Positions 16,908-26,200 of a stretch of DNA of 53,391 nucleotides are shown in pieces. Position 1 is the first letter of the stretch, and every line of letters starts with the position of its first letter. Made by a program: the position numbers and the translations under genes. The DNA is from Myxococcota bacterium (GTDB lineage: Bacteria; Myxococcota_A; UBA796). The notes beneath the pieces were generated by a model that saw only the letters and a list, made by a program, of their open reading frames with translations, had not been told where the DNA came from and made no database searches. The DNA lies in contig JAQXDW010000065.1 of NCBI GenBank assembly GCA_029251165.1, positions 1 through 53,391 on the forward strand, written 5' to 3'.

Positions 16908-17252
16908 ATGCTCGCTCTACTGATTGGTCTGCTTGGGGCCTGTGATGATGCCGCCCCACCCGAGGCGAGCGCCTCAGAGTCGCTGGCCGTGGAGGAGGCT
17001 CCAGAGCCATCGCCTGAGGCACCGGCTGTCGATCCGGTGACAACGACCGGCCGCCTGCTGGTGATCGGCGGGACATCCGGAGTGGTGATGGTCGACGGTG
17101 AGTCGGTTGGTCAGCTCCCGATGTCTGAGCCTGTCGACATCGAGGCTGGGGATCATGCGCTGAAGGTCCTCGACATGAAGACCGGTCGCGGTCAGGAGCT
17201 GAGCATCCATGTTCAGGCCGGCATGCTGCTGGAGATCCCGGCAGAAGACTGA
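16908..17252 (+). CDS. PEGA-domain lipoprotein
   Basis: 114 aa. Signal peptide MLALLIGLLGAC puts the lipidated Cys at 12. An acidic, Pro/Glu-rich linker (residues 15-45) leads to one PEGA domain (about 48-112): GRLLVIGGTSGVVMVDGESV, then a turn and GDHALKVLD. PEGA domains are small beta sandwiches of surface or secreted proteins, often after Ser/Thr/Pro-rich linkers, and probably bind partners. TAGAAT lies 16 bases before the ATG with GGGGAG between, so this gene has a normal short leader. Confidence 0.78.
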   Translation: MLALLIGLLGACDDAAPPEASASESLAVEEAPEPSPEAPAVDPVTTTGRLLVIGGTSGVVMVDGESVGQLPMSEPVDIEAGDHALKVLDMKTGRGQELSIHVQAGMLLEIPAED

Positions 17253-17294
17253 GCTTGCTCGGCAGCAGACAGGGCTTGCCCGGCAGCAGACAGG
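17253..17294. repeat. Two tandem 21-bp direct repeats
   Basis: Two adjacent 21-bp units (17253-17273 and 17274-17294), beginning GCTTGC and ending CAGACAGG, differ at one base. They follow directly after the stop codon of the PEGA gene, in the 84-bp spacer between convergent genes. The 10-bp palindrome CGCCGCGGCG follows. Confidence 0.75.
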
Positions 17295-17336
17295 GCCTGA
17301 GCGCCTCCGTGATCCTTGCGCCGCGGCGGCCCTTGT

Positions 17337-19436
17337 CTAAAACACAGAAGAGGTGCGCTGTGCAGGCCGAGGCGATGCGCGCCGTCTTCTCCCCGCCGTC
17401 AGCAGCAGCACCAGCAGGCTGAACGGGCTGGCTGGAGCGGACGCACAGCCAGCGGACTCGTCCACGCGCTGGGGCTCAGGGAGGTCGCATCGGCCCTCTT
17501 CGTTGAGGGGCTTGAACCAGCTCCACTGTGAGAACAGCGCGGCACCCTGGGTCGTTCGGCGTGCTTTCTCATACATCAGCTTCCAGAACCGATCGGCGGC
17601 CTCTGGATCCCTCACGCGGGTCCAGGATCCGGCAGTGCAGCCGGCCTGGAGGAAGTCTGGATGGTCGCCTGGGAGACGCTGGACGGCTTCCCAGGCGAGC
17701 GCCTGTGCGGTCCAGACGAAGTGATAGCGCCGGTCCGGGCCGCTGTCAGAGAGCCGGTCACGCTGCTCGGGAGAGGGCGTCAGCGCTCGGTGTGCCTGAA
17801 GCATCTCCTCGGTGTACCCGGTGGTGTCGGGGTCGAGGCGCTGGCTGGTGGTGTCCGACATCTCATGCCAGCCCTCCAGCACGCGGAAGTCTGGCTCCAT
17901 CTCGGTCGAGACGAGCGCCCAGCCGTGGCGCTTCAGGATCGCGGCGGCCTGCCAGAGGGCCTCTCCCTGCTCGACGTCGCTGCGGGTAGGGTCCTGACCC
18001 ACGGCGAGGAGTGAGTCCATCTGGCGTGCCCAGTCATTGGTCCAGTCGGTGTAGTAGGGCCGTGCTTCGGCCCAGCGCCCCTCTCGTGCCAGCCGGCGTG
18101 CCAGGAGGTGTCGCATCGAAGCGGGCACCTGAGCGGTCGGGAGCGTGCCCCCAGAGAGGAGGTTGACGACCGCGTGGTTTGGCGGCCACCAGTATGTCCG
18201 AGCGTCCGGGAACCAACCATCGACGTACTGCTGGAGCTCGTTGGTGGTCAGCAGTTGCTCTGCCACCCAGGCCGCGTCCAGCCAGTCTCCGGCAGACAGG
18301 AGAGCGGTCAGCGCCTCCTCGTAGCGGTCAGCGGCGACCAGGGTGATCCCCAGCTCGATCCGGGCGGCCCGGGCGGGGGAGCTGCTGCTGTGGGTGCAGG
18401 TGATCTGGCGGGGAAAGTCGGCGAACAGGTCATCACCGGGAGCGGGCAGCAGGGAGACGGTGTGCTGCAGCGCGGCGATGGCATCGTCCAGCTCGCCGCG
18501 ACGCAGGGCGAGCTTGGCGGACATCCACCACGCCATCGCAGCGTCGTCCTCCGCCCGGTCGATCCAGCGCTGTGCGGCTGCGAAGTCGCCGCGCTGGTAG
18601 CTGGCCCATGCGAGCCGATCGGCACCCGGCACGGTCGCGGCGGCAGACTCGGCGGCAGCCAGCCAGCGGTCGGCTCCCGATCCACTGCCGGTGGTCAGGT
18701 ACAGTCCGATCAGCTCGGCAGTCCCGGAATTGTCGAGCAGCGCCGTGAGGTCCTCGGCGGCCATGCTGGCGTCGAGCCAATTGCCGAGGTCTGTGCAGTA
18801 CTTCTGCCCTCCGGCCGCTCGATACTTCAGGCAGGCGTCGAGCGCCTCGGGCCACCGCTTCTGCCCAGCGAGCAGGTAGGCTCGGTGCCGGAGGCTGGCA
18901 GCGGCGAGACCCAGGGTGTCGGTGGAGCCGGCGGCGGCGAGATTGATCACCTGCTGGTAGTCGGCCAGCATCGCAGTGGTGTCGCCGGCTCGGGTCGCGG
19001 GAAGCATGAACGCCGCCCAGGTCGCCCGGTAGCTTCGCTGAGGCTCCGGCAGCGCCAGCACCGCCTCCCAGTGGGCAGCGGCGGCGGCGTGGTCCTCATC
19101 GTGAAGGGACCGCACCCCCTCGATGTAGCCTCTGAACTCCGCGGGGTAGGGGGTGAGGTCGAGGTCATCTCGGGCGGAGGTGAGCCAGGCGCGGTGTGTG
19201 GCCGCGTCTGCCGCTGGAAGCGCGGCGGTGAGGTCCTCGGCCTCCCCCTGAGCGGTGGTCTTGAGGCGCGCACGGACGCCGGGCGGTGGCTCTGCGTGGC
19301 GGACGAGGTGGTTGAGGTCGGCGTCGAAGCTGCTGGTGGGGGCATCGAGCATGTTGCGACCAACCCAGGAGAGCCTGGGGTTGTCGAAGTAGGGGCCACA
19401 CGCAGATGCGTGGGTCGAGAGCGCGAGCAGGAGCAT
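17337..19436 (-). CDS. Secreted helical-repeat (TPR-like) protein with MYXO-CTERM tail
   Basis: 699 aa from the ATG at 19436 (signal peptide MLLLALSTHASA, then CGPYFDNP). Most of the protein is alpha-helical repeats of TPR style (AASLRHRAYLLAGQKRWPEAL, LAWASYQRGDFAAAQRWID, AWWMSAKLALRRGELDDAI, RIELGITLVAADRYEEAL). The end is a sorting-type tail: GCASAP, a hydrophobic stretch (SLLVLLLTA) and GRRRR. Such tails mark surface sorting in myxobacteria. It probably scaffolds other envelope proteins. The function is unknown and no catalytic motif is visible. Confidence 0.78.
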   Translation of the reverse strand: MLLLALSTHASACGPYFDNPRLSWVGRNMLDAPTSSFDADLNHLVRHAEPPPGVRARLKTTAQGEAEDLTAALPAADAATHRAWLTSARDDLDLTPYPAEFRGYIEGVRSLHDEDHAAAAAHWEAVLALPEPQRSYRATWAAFMLPATRAGDTTAMLADYQQVINLAAAGSTDTLGLAAASLRHRAYLLAGQKRWPEALDACLKYRAAGGQKYCTDLGNWLDASMAAEDLTALLDNSGTAELIGLYLTTGSGSGADRWLAAAESAAATVPGADRLAWASYQRGDFAAAQRWIDRAEDDAAMAWWMSAKLALRRGELDDAIAALQHTVSLLPAPGDDLFADFPRQITCTHSSSSPARAARIELGITLVAADRYEEALTALLSAGDWLDAAWVAEQLLTTNELQQYVDGWFPDARTYWWPPNHAVVNLLSGGTLPTAQVPASMRHLLARRLAREGRWAEARPYYTDWTNDWARQMDSLLAVGQDPTRSDVEQGEALWQAAAILKRHGWALVSTEMEPDFRVLEGWHEMSDTTSQRLDPDTTGYTEEMLQAHRALTPSPEQRDRLSDSGPDRRYHFVWTAQALAWEAVQRLPGDHPDFLQAGCTAGSWTRVRDPEAADRFWKLMYEKARRTTQGAALFSQWSWFKPLNEEGRCDLPEPQRVDESAGCASAPASPFSLLVLLLTAGRRRRASPRPAQRTSSVF

Positions 19437-19560
19437 GGTGGGACTCGAGAGGCGGATGTACCTGGAGGGAGCACCATCGTAGACCACACTCTGCCTCTGG
19501 CGGGGGTCTTTCGAGCCGGACCGGAGCGATTGAAGCATCGGGCAGCGCGCTGCGCTCGGC

Positions 19561-21078
19561 TTACTTCGCTGCTCCCCTCCAGCGCTTCGACATGGACTCC
19601 TCCTCTGCATCCTGGGGCTGACCCCAGAACGCCCGCAGCGAGGGACCGTCGGCCGCCAGTGCCCCGTGCTCTCGGAGAAATTCTCGGACCTCGTGTCGCC
19701 ACACCCGCTGGCCCATCCGGTAGTACCAGCGCTGAGCGTGGCGGAGCCGTGGATCGCGCTGGGTCAGCAGGCGGCGGATCGCGCGCGGGCGCGTCTGGGC
19801 GACGACCTCGATGGCCTTGACCATCGCGATGAGCTGCCAGGGCCGCAGGTGGCGGGTCTGGAGGACCTGATGCTTGTAGTCCCACTTGCGGGTGTCGGTC
19901 TGGATGACGGTGCGGTCGGCGGCGTGTCGAAAGAACGGAGTCCAGCGGTGAGGCGTGACGTAGAGGGCCTGGATCTGATCGGGATCGTACGAGAGGATCT
20001 GTCGGAGTCCGCGCAGCAGATCCCGCGGCGTCTCTTCCTCAAAGCCGACCACCCAGGTCGCCATGGAGAGGATGCCGTGTCTGCGCATCAGCCTGATCGC
20101 CTCGCGGTCTTTGTTGGTGGTTCCGCCCTTCTTGATGAGCTTCAGCGTGGCCTCGTCGGTGTTCTCCATGCCCAGCAGGAACCGCTCGAAGCCGGCCTGC
20201 TTGTAGAGGTGGAGGATGTCGGCGTCGCGCACGATGTCGTCCGCCCGTGTGGAGCCGACCAGGGTGACCTCGACCGCCTCGGCGATCAGCGCCTCCAAGA
20301 ACGCCCGCCATGGCTTGCGGGAGGCAGAAGGGTTCTCGTCGGCGAAGTTGAAGACCTCCACGCCCTCTTCTCGGTGAAGGCGCGCGATCTCTGCGGCAAA
20401 CCGAACCGGATCCCGGTGGCGCCATGTCGTCCAGAAGCCACGCTGGCCGCAGTAATTGCAGCGGTGTGGGCAGCCTCGGGAGAATTGCACCACCACGGCG
20501 CGCTTTCCGCCCCAGTAGCTGTAGTCGGCGTGGTCGATCAGCTCCCAGCCGACGCGGTGTGCATCCAGATCGCTGATGACCGGAGCGGGCGGGGTGGCGT
20601 GAGGCGCGTGGTCGTCGCCGCGAAAGGCGAGCCCAGGCACCGCCGCGAGCGGGGTGTTGGCAGCCAGCGCGTCGAGGAGTCGGACCACGGTGGCCTCTCC
20701 CTCGCCGCGCACGATGATGTCGATCTGTGGCTCCTCGGTCAGCACCTCGCGCCAGTGGTAGGTCGGGAAGACTCCGCCATAGATCAGCACCGCTCCTGGG
20801 AGCATCCGGGCCAGCACTCGACTGAGCGCGGCGACGGTGGGGTGGATGGAGGTGGAGCCGGAGTGGCCAAACAAGATCGCCTCGGGGGCGTGGGCGACTG
20901 CCCGTCGGCAGATCTCGTCGAGGTCCATCGGGCCGTGCTCGGCATCGAGCAGGGTGACCTCGTGCCCGGCGTCGAGCAGCGGGCCGCCGACAGACAGCAA
21001 CCCCAGCGGCGGAAGCTGCTCGCCGGGGATGCGGCTGCCGATGGCCGTGTGTGGTGGGTTGATCATCAGGATGTGCAT
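19561..21078 (-). CDS. B12-binding radical SAM protein, BchE-like
   Basis: 505 aa. Residues 1-150 form a cobalamin-binding-type Rossmann domain (MINPPHTAIGSRIPGEQLPP, VLIYGGVFPTYHWREVL, DIIVRGEGE) lacking the DxHxxG motif, as in BchE. Residues 195-420 are the radical SAM core with CPHRCNYC, whose cysteines 203, 207 and 210 hold the 4Fe-4S cluster, and FADENPS, FLLGMENTDEATL and ATWVVGFEEETP. The closest style I recognise is anaerobic Mg-protoporphyrin ester cyclase BchE and its non-photosynthetic relatives. No other bacteriochlorophyll genes are present, so the substrate is unknown. GGAG precedes the ATG. Confidence 0.87.
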   Translation of the reverse strand: MHILMINPPHTAIGSRIPGEQLPPLGLLSVGGPLLDAGHEVTLLDAEHGPMDLDEICRRAVAHAPEAILFGHSGSTSIHPTVAALSRVLARMLPGAVLIYGGVFPTYHWREVLTEEPQIDIIVRGEGEATVVRLLDALAANTPLAAVPGLAFRGDDHAPHATPPAPVISDLDAHRVGWELIDHADYSYWGGKRAVVVQFSRGCPHRCNYCGQRGFWTTWRHRDPVRFAAEIARLHREEGVEVFNFADENPSASRKPWRAFLEALIAEAVEVTLVGSTRADDIVRDADILHLYKQAGFERFLLGMENTDEATLKLIKKGGTTNKDREAIRLMRRHGILSMATWVVGFEEETPRDLLRGLRQILSYDPDQIQALYVTPHRWTPFFRHAADRTVIQTDTRKWDYKHQVLQTRHLRPWQLIAMVKAIEVVAQTRPRAIRRLLTQRDPRLRHAQRWYYRMGQRVWRHEVREFLREHGALAADGPSLRAFWGQPQDAEEESMSKRWRGAAK

Positions 21079-21088
21079 TTAAGCTCCA

Positions 21089-21104
21089 TAATATCATTAT
21101 ATTA
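21089..21104. promoter_or_regulatory. AT-rich palindromic promoter/operator of the BchE-like gene
   Basis: On the minus strand TAATAT and ATATTA flank AATG, a 16-bp palindrome of almost pure A/T in a GC-rich genome. It overlaps TATAAT-like hexamers 10-25 bases before the ATG at 21078. It therefore probably holds both the -10 box and a regulator site. Confidence 0.5.
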
Positions 21105-21156
21105 ATGGAACTCAGGCATCGGGTTGTGGACTGCGTCAGGAGTCCCAGGAGCGGGC

Positions 21157-22284
21157 TCAGTGGTCGGAGCTGTCGTATGAGAGGCGGAGTGCGGGTGGCG
21201 TGCTCAGCGGTCGGAGCCAGCCGACCACCATCGACGCTCCAGGCGGAAGCGGCGGGACATCCTCAGGGAGGAGGCGGGAGGTCGACGCCGACCACCGCCA
21301 GCCGCCGAGGCCGTCAGCGGCAAGGACGCTTCCTTCGATGACGATGGTCGGTGGAGAGAGGCGCGCCTCGCCAGTGTTCTTGAGGGTGAGGGTGAGGGCA
21401 CCGCCATCATCGGCTGCGGTGATCGTGGCGTCGGTGGTGGGGGGGCGACCCTGTCGGACCGCGCGCAGGGTCTCGATGGGCCATGCCCGGAGGTCTCCGT
21501 CGACGGGCAGGCGGAACCAGTGCAGCCCGGTGAGGTGCTCGGGGCGGTCGTCTCGGAGGGCGGTGACGAGGCGCGCGACCGCGACCGGGTCTGCCATCAC
21601 TTCCTCCCCGCCGCCGACGAGGTGACCTTGCTCTGCGACGATGCCGGCCAGGCCGCCGTCAGGATCTCGGGCGACTTGGTAGCCATAGGCCGGTAGCGCA
21701 GCGGAGAATGGTTGATCGAAGAGGGAGAGCGCGCGGAGGTGCTCCCAGGCGTCAGGGTCGAGGAGGTGATCGGGCGCGGATGGATCGAGCCAGTGGACCT
21801 GGAGGATGGTGCGCGCGGCGGCGGCGGTCAGATCGGCCATCGCCGGACTCGAAAGCCAGGTCGGCAGGGCGGTGATCTCGACAGGCACTGGACAGCCTGC
21901 GGACAGGCGGGTGATCCAGTCGGCGTACTCTGCCAGCCGCGCGGTGGGCAGATCGATGTCGAGCTGGACTGCGGTCGCCTCGGGGTGTGCTGCGAGGAGC
22001 GTGCGGATCAGCGGGGCGAGGATGGGGGTGGGGTCGTCGGCGGGGGGCGCGCTTCGGATCGCCAGGGTGGTGTTGGCGGGCAGCGTGGGGAGCGCGATCT
22101 CGGTGACCCGTGGTGTGCCGTCAGGCCAAGCGAGCTCCGCAGCGAGCACGGTCAGGGCGTCGAGGTCGCTGCTGGCGACCGCCTGCTCTACCGCCGGACT
22201 CCACACCCGCTGCCAGACATAGGCCTCCTCGCGCAGGGGCGGGGGCGGAGCCGTGCGGCAGGCCAGGAGCAGCCCGAGGATCAT
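21157..22284 (-). CDS. DUF3142 lipoprotein
   Basis: 375 aa. The signal MILGLLLAC puts the lipidated Cys at position 9, a very short leader. The central part is DUF3142-like: AVQLDIDLPTARLAEYADWI, then VPVEITALPTWLSS and LQVHWLDPS. That is a TIM-barrel-like fold found in bacterial lipoproteins of unknown function and distantly like glycoside hydrolases. The start codon overlaps the stop of the upstream hydrolase (ATGA), so the two are co-translated. The BchE-like gene follows 78 bp downstream but has its own promoter region. Confidence 0.78.
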   Translation of the reverse strand: MILGLLLACRTAPPPPLREEAYVWQRVWSPAVEQAVASSDLDALTVLAAELAWPDGTPRVTEIALPTLPANTTLAIRSAPPADDPTPILAPLIRTLLAAHPEATAVQLDIDLPTARLAEYADWITRLSAGCPVPVEITALPTWLSSPAMADLTAAAARTILQVHWLDPSAPDHLLDPDAWEHLRALSLFDQPFSAALPAYGYQVARDPDGGLAGIVAEQGHLVGGGEEVMADPVAVARLVTALRDDRPEHLTGLHWFRLPVDGDLRAWPIETLRAVRQGRPPTTDATITAADDGGALTLTLKNTGEARLSPPTIVIEGSVLAADGLGGWRWSASTSRLLPEDVPPLPPGASMVVGWLRPLSTPPALRLSYDSSDH

Positions 22285-23207
22285 CGCGACAGGATGTCCT
22301 GAACCCAGGCCAGCAGATCCCCCATCACCGCATCACGGTTGATCTCATTGAGGCTCTCGTGGCGCCCCTCTTCGTACAGCTTGAGGGTGATGTCGGAGAG
22401 GCCGGCGGCGGAGAGGTCTTCGGCGAGTGCCCGGACCGACTTTCCGTTGTTGCCCACCGGGTCGCGATCTCCTGCGAACAGGTAGACCGGGAGCGTCGAG
22501 GGAATCTGTGCCTGAAAGGCCGAGGTGGTGATCACGTCGAGGGCATCGAGCAGGTCGATCCACAGCTGGTTGGTGCACTGGAAGCCGCAGCGGGGGTCCG
22601 CGATGTAGCGGTCGACCTCTGCCTCGTCTCGGCTCAGCCAGTCAAAGTCGGTGCGGTTGGGGCGAAAGCGCTTGTTGAAGTCACCAAACGACATCGCGGC
22701 GAGGATCCCAGACTTCCCGCGAGCGCCCTGTCGAAGCCGCTCCATCCGCGCCAGCAGTCGACCGAGCCGGGCGATGGGCGGGGGGCGGCCGCTGGTGCCG
22801 GAGAGAACCACTGCGTCGAGGACCTCGGCGTGCTCAGCCATGCTCTGCTGGACCATGAACGATCCCATCGAGTGCCCCATCAGGATCAGGGGGACGCCTG
22901 GATGCGCGGCGCGCTCACGGTCGATGTGTGCCCGAAGATCATCAACGACCACCTGCCAGCCGTTGCTGTCGGCGAAGAAGCCGAGCTCAGTCTCGGCAGC
23001 GGTGCGACCGTGGCCACGGTGATCGTTGGCGTAGACTGCCAGTCCTGCCCCGGTCATGACCTCGGCGAGTCGTGCATAGCGTGCGCCGTGCTCGCCCATT
23101 CCGTGGGCAATGTGGAGAATGCCCCGGATGTCACCCTCGGGCGCCCAGCCGTGAACAAATCGGGGGCAGCTGTCGTCGGCAGTGTAGACAGTCGATAGAT
23201 TAATCAT
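22281..23207 (-). CDS. Alpha/beta hydrolase, monoacylglycerol lipase-like
   Basis: 308 aa with the Hydrolase_4 (lysophospholipase/MGL) pattern: HGMGEHGARYARLAE near 35-49, ANDHRGHGRT (60-69), nucleophile S113 in GHSMGS, acid D247/D249 in AGDRDPVG and H283 in EGRHESLNE. It should cleave a lipid ester such as a monoacylglycerol or lysophospholipid. There is no signal peptide, so it is probably cytoplasmic. It is translationally coupled to the DUF3142 gene. TAGCAT (plus 23217-23222) lies nine bases before the ATG. Confidence 0.9.
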   Translation of the reverse strand: MINLSTVYTADDSCPRFVHGWAPEGDIRGILHIAHGMGEHGARYARLAEVMTGAGLAVYANDHRGHGRTAAETELGFFADSNGWQVVVDDLRAHIDRERAAHPGVPLILMGHSMGSFMVQQSMAEHAEVLDAVVLSGTSGRPPPIARLGRLLARMERLRQGARGKSGILAAMSFGDFNKRFRPNRTDFDWLSRDEAEVDRYIADPRCGFQCTNQLWIDLLDALDVITTSAFQAQIPSTLPVYLFAGDRDPVGNNGKSVRALAEDLSAAGLSDITLKLYEEGRHESLNEINRDAVMGDLLAWVQDILSR

Positions 23208-23270
23208 GTTGTCTTTATGCTACCTGATTCCGTCAGACAGTAAGAACCTCTCGGATAATACTCGTAGACC
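23208..23270. promoter_or_regulatory. 63-bp divergent promoter region
   Basis: Two genes start back to back. On the minus strand TAGCAT lies nine bases before the ATG at 23207. On the plus strand TAATAC (23256-23261, within GGATAATAC) lies nine bases before the ATG at 23271. Both imply leaders of only about three bases. Confidence 0.45.
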
Positions 23271-26200
23271 ATGCACAATGTCTTTCCTGCCATCCTCCTG
23301 CTGACGACTCTAGGCTGTGGCGACAGCACCGTGAGCACGAAGCCCGCCTCAGTAGACACGGGAGATGAAGACACGGACACAGACGACACTGGTGAGGCCT
23401 GCGAGCCGTCAGAGGAGGTCTGTGACGGGGTCGACAACGACTGCGACGGCGACATCGACGAGGACGCCGTCGATGTGCTGACCTTCTACGCCGACAGCGA
23501 CGGCGACGGATTCGGCGACGCGGACAGCACCACCGCAGCCTGCGGCGTCCCCAGCGGCTACACCACCGATGACACCGACTGTGACGACACCGACGCCGCC
23601 ATCAGCCCAGACGGTGAGGAGGTCTGCGACGAGGTCGACAACGACTGCGACAGCACCACCGACGAAGACGACGCTGCGGACGCCAGCACCTGGTACAGCG
23701 ACAGCGACAGCGACGGATATGGTAACCCAGACGCCATCGCAGTCTCCTGTACGCAGCCCGCCGACCACGTCGCCTCAGCGGACGACTGCGACGACACCAA
23801 TTCGGACATCAACCCCAGCGTCGATGAGGTCTGCGGCGACCCCGCTGACTACAACTGTGACGGCGCGAGTGGTTACGCAGACTCGGACGGCGACGGCTGG
23901 GCAGCGTGTGTGGACTGCTTGGACACCAATTCAGACATCAACCCCGATGCCGCTGAGCGCTGCGACGGGGAAGACAACGACTGCGACGGCGACATCGACG
24001 AGCCTGATGCTGAGGATGCAGAGACGTACTACGCCGACACCGACGGCGACAGCTATGGCGATCCGAAGCTCACCGCCGTCGGATGTGCTGCGCCGAGCGG
24101 GTATGTCGACAACATGGCGGACTGCGACGACACCGACGCCGCCATCAGCCCGGACGGTGAGGAGGTCTGCGACGAGGTCGACAACGACTGCAGCGGCGAC
24201 ATCGACGACTCACCGGTCGACATTCAGCAGTACTATGCTGACGCCGACAGCGACGGCTACGGCGATGCGGACAGCAGCACCGAGTCCTGCGACGTCCCCA
24301 GCGGCTACACCACCGACGACACCGACTGCGACGACACCGATGCCACCGTCAGCCCGGACGGTGAGGAGGTCTGTGACGAGGTCGACAACGACTGCGATGG
24401 CACCACCGACGAAGACGACGCCGCAGACGCCAGCACCTGGCATGCCGACAGCGACGGCGACGGCTTCGGCGATGCGGACAGCACCACCGCAGCCTGCGAC
24501 GTCCCCAGCGGCTACGTCGCCGATGACACCGACTGTGACGACACCGACGCCGGGCAGAGCCCGGACGCCGACGAGGTGTGCAGCGGCGAAGATGACGACT
24601 GCGACGGCACCATCGACGAGGACGACGCGCTGGATGTGCTGACCTTCTACGCCGACAGCGACGGCGACGGCTTCGGCGACGCGGACAGCGCCACCGCAGC
24701 CTGCGACGTCCCCAGCGGCTACGTCGCCGATGACACCGACTGTGACGACACGGACGCCGCCATCAGCCCGGACGGCGAGGAGGTCTGCGACGAGGCCGAC
24801 AACGACTGCGACGGCACCATCGACGACTCACCGGTCGACGGCACCGCGTACTACGCCGACGTCGACGGCGACGGCTACGGCGACGCCGATGCTGCGGTGA
24901 GCACCTGCGAGGTTCCCTCTGGCTACACCGTCGATGATGCCGACTGCGACGACACCGACGCCGCCATCAGCCCGGACGGCGAGGAGGTCTGCGACGAGGT
25001 CGACAACGACTGCGACGGCACCATCGACGACTCACCGGTCGACGGCACCACGTACTACGCCGACGTCGACGGCGACGGCTACGGCGACGCCGATGCTGCG
25101 GTGAGCACCTGCGAGGTTCCCTCTGGCTACACCGTCGATGATGCCGACTGCGACGACACCGACGCTGCGGTCTATCCAGGAACGGACGAGTACTGCGACG
25201 GCATCGACAACGACTGCGACGGCACCACCGACGAGGACGACGCGCTGGATGTGCTGGCCTTCTACGCCGACAGCGACGGCGACGGCTACGGCGACGCGGA
25301 CAGCACCACCGCAGCCTGCGACGTCCCCAGCGGCTACGTCGCCGATGACACCGACTGTGACGACGACGACGGCGACACCTGGCCGGGAGCCACTGAGGTC
25401 TGCGGTGACCGCGTGATCAACGACTGCGATGGCACCCTGTCCGATGCGTTCTCGGCCTGCGGTCTGAGCGGAGACATTGATCTGACCGACGCCGATGCCG
25501 TGCTGCACGGCGAGGACAGCCTCGACTACGCAGGGTACACCGTCTCTCATGCCGGAGACATCAACGGCGACGGCCTCTCTGACGTCCTCATCGGTGCCTA
25601 TCGGGACGAAGAGGGCGGCTCAGATGCCGGCTCGGCCTACCTCGTGCTCGGCCTGGGCAGCGGCAGCCTGGCAGATGCGGACGCCCACTTCATCGGTGAA
25701 GACAGCGATGACTTCGCTGGCTGGGCGCTGTCGGGCGCTGGAGATGTCGATGGCGACGGCTACGACGACCTCCTCATCGGAGCCTACGGAGACGATGACG
25801 GCAACCCCGGAGCCGGCGCGACCTATCTCTTCTTCGGCAGCGTGACCGGCGATCTCGACCTGTCCGCTGCGGATGCCAAGCTGATCGGTGAAGACTCTGG
25901 TGACTTTGCCGGCTGGGCGGTGTCGAGTGCGGGAGACGTCGACGGTGACGGCCTCGATGACATCCTCATCGGTGCCTATGGCGATGACGACGGCGGCACC
26001 AAGTCTGGCGCGGCCTACCTCCTCTTCGGCGGCGTGACCGGCGATCTCGATCTGTCGGCAGCCAGCGTCCAGCTGACCGGCGAGCGAAACTCTGACTTCG
26101 CTGGGCATGCGGTGTCGGGTGCGGGAGACGTCGACGGCGACGGGCTCGATGACCTCCTCGTGGGTGCCTACGGCGACGACGACAGCGGCTCCGAGGCGGG

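Noticed and set aside
19561..21078. Naming the radical SAM gene bchE
   Set aside because: It is only BchE-like; no other photosynthesis genes are visible, so the symbol would overstate the function.
18108..21105. Long plus-strand open frames opposite the helical-repeat protein and the radical SAM gene
   Set aside because: Codon-bias shadows: they overlap genes with clear motifs and are Gly/Val/Arg-rich without domains.
23400..25400. CRISPR-like periodic repeats
   Set aside because: The repeats lie in frame within a coding region, have variable spacing and encode MopE units; there are no unique spacers and no cas genes.
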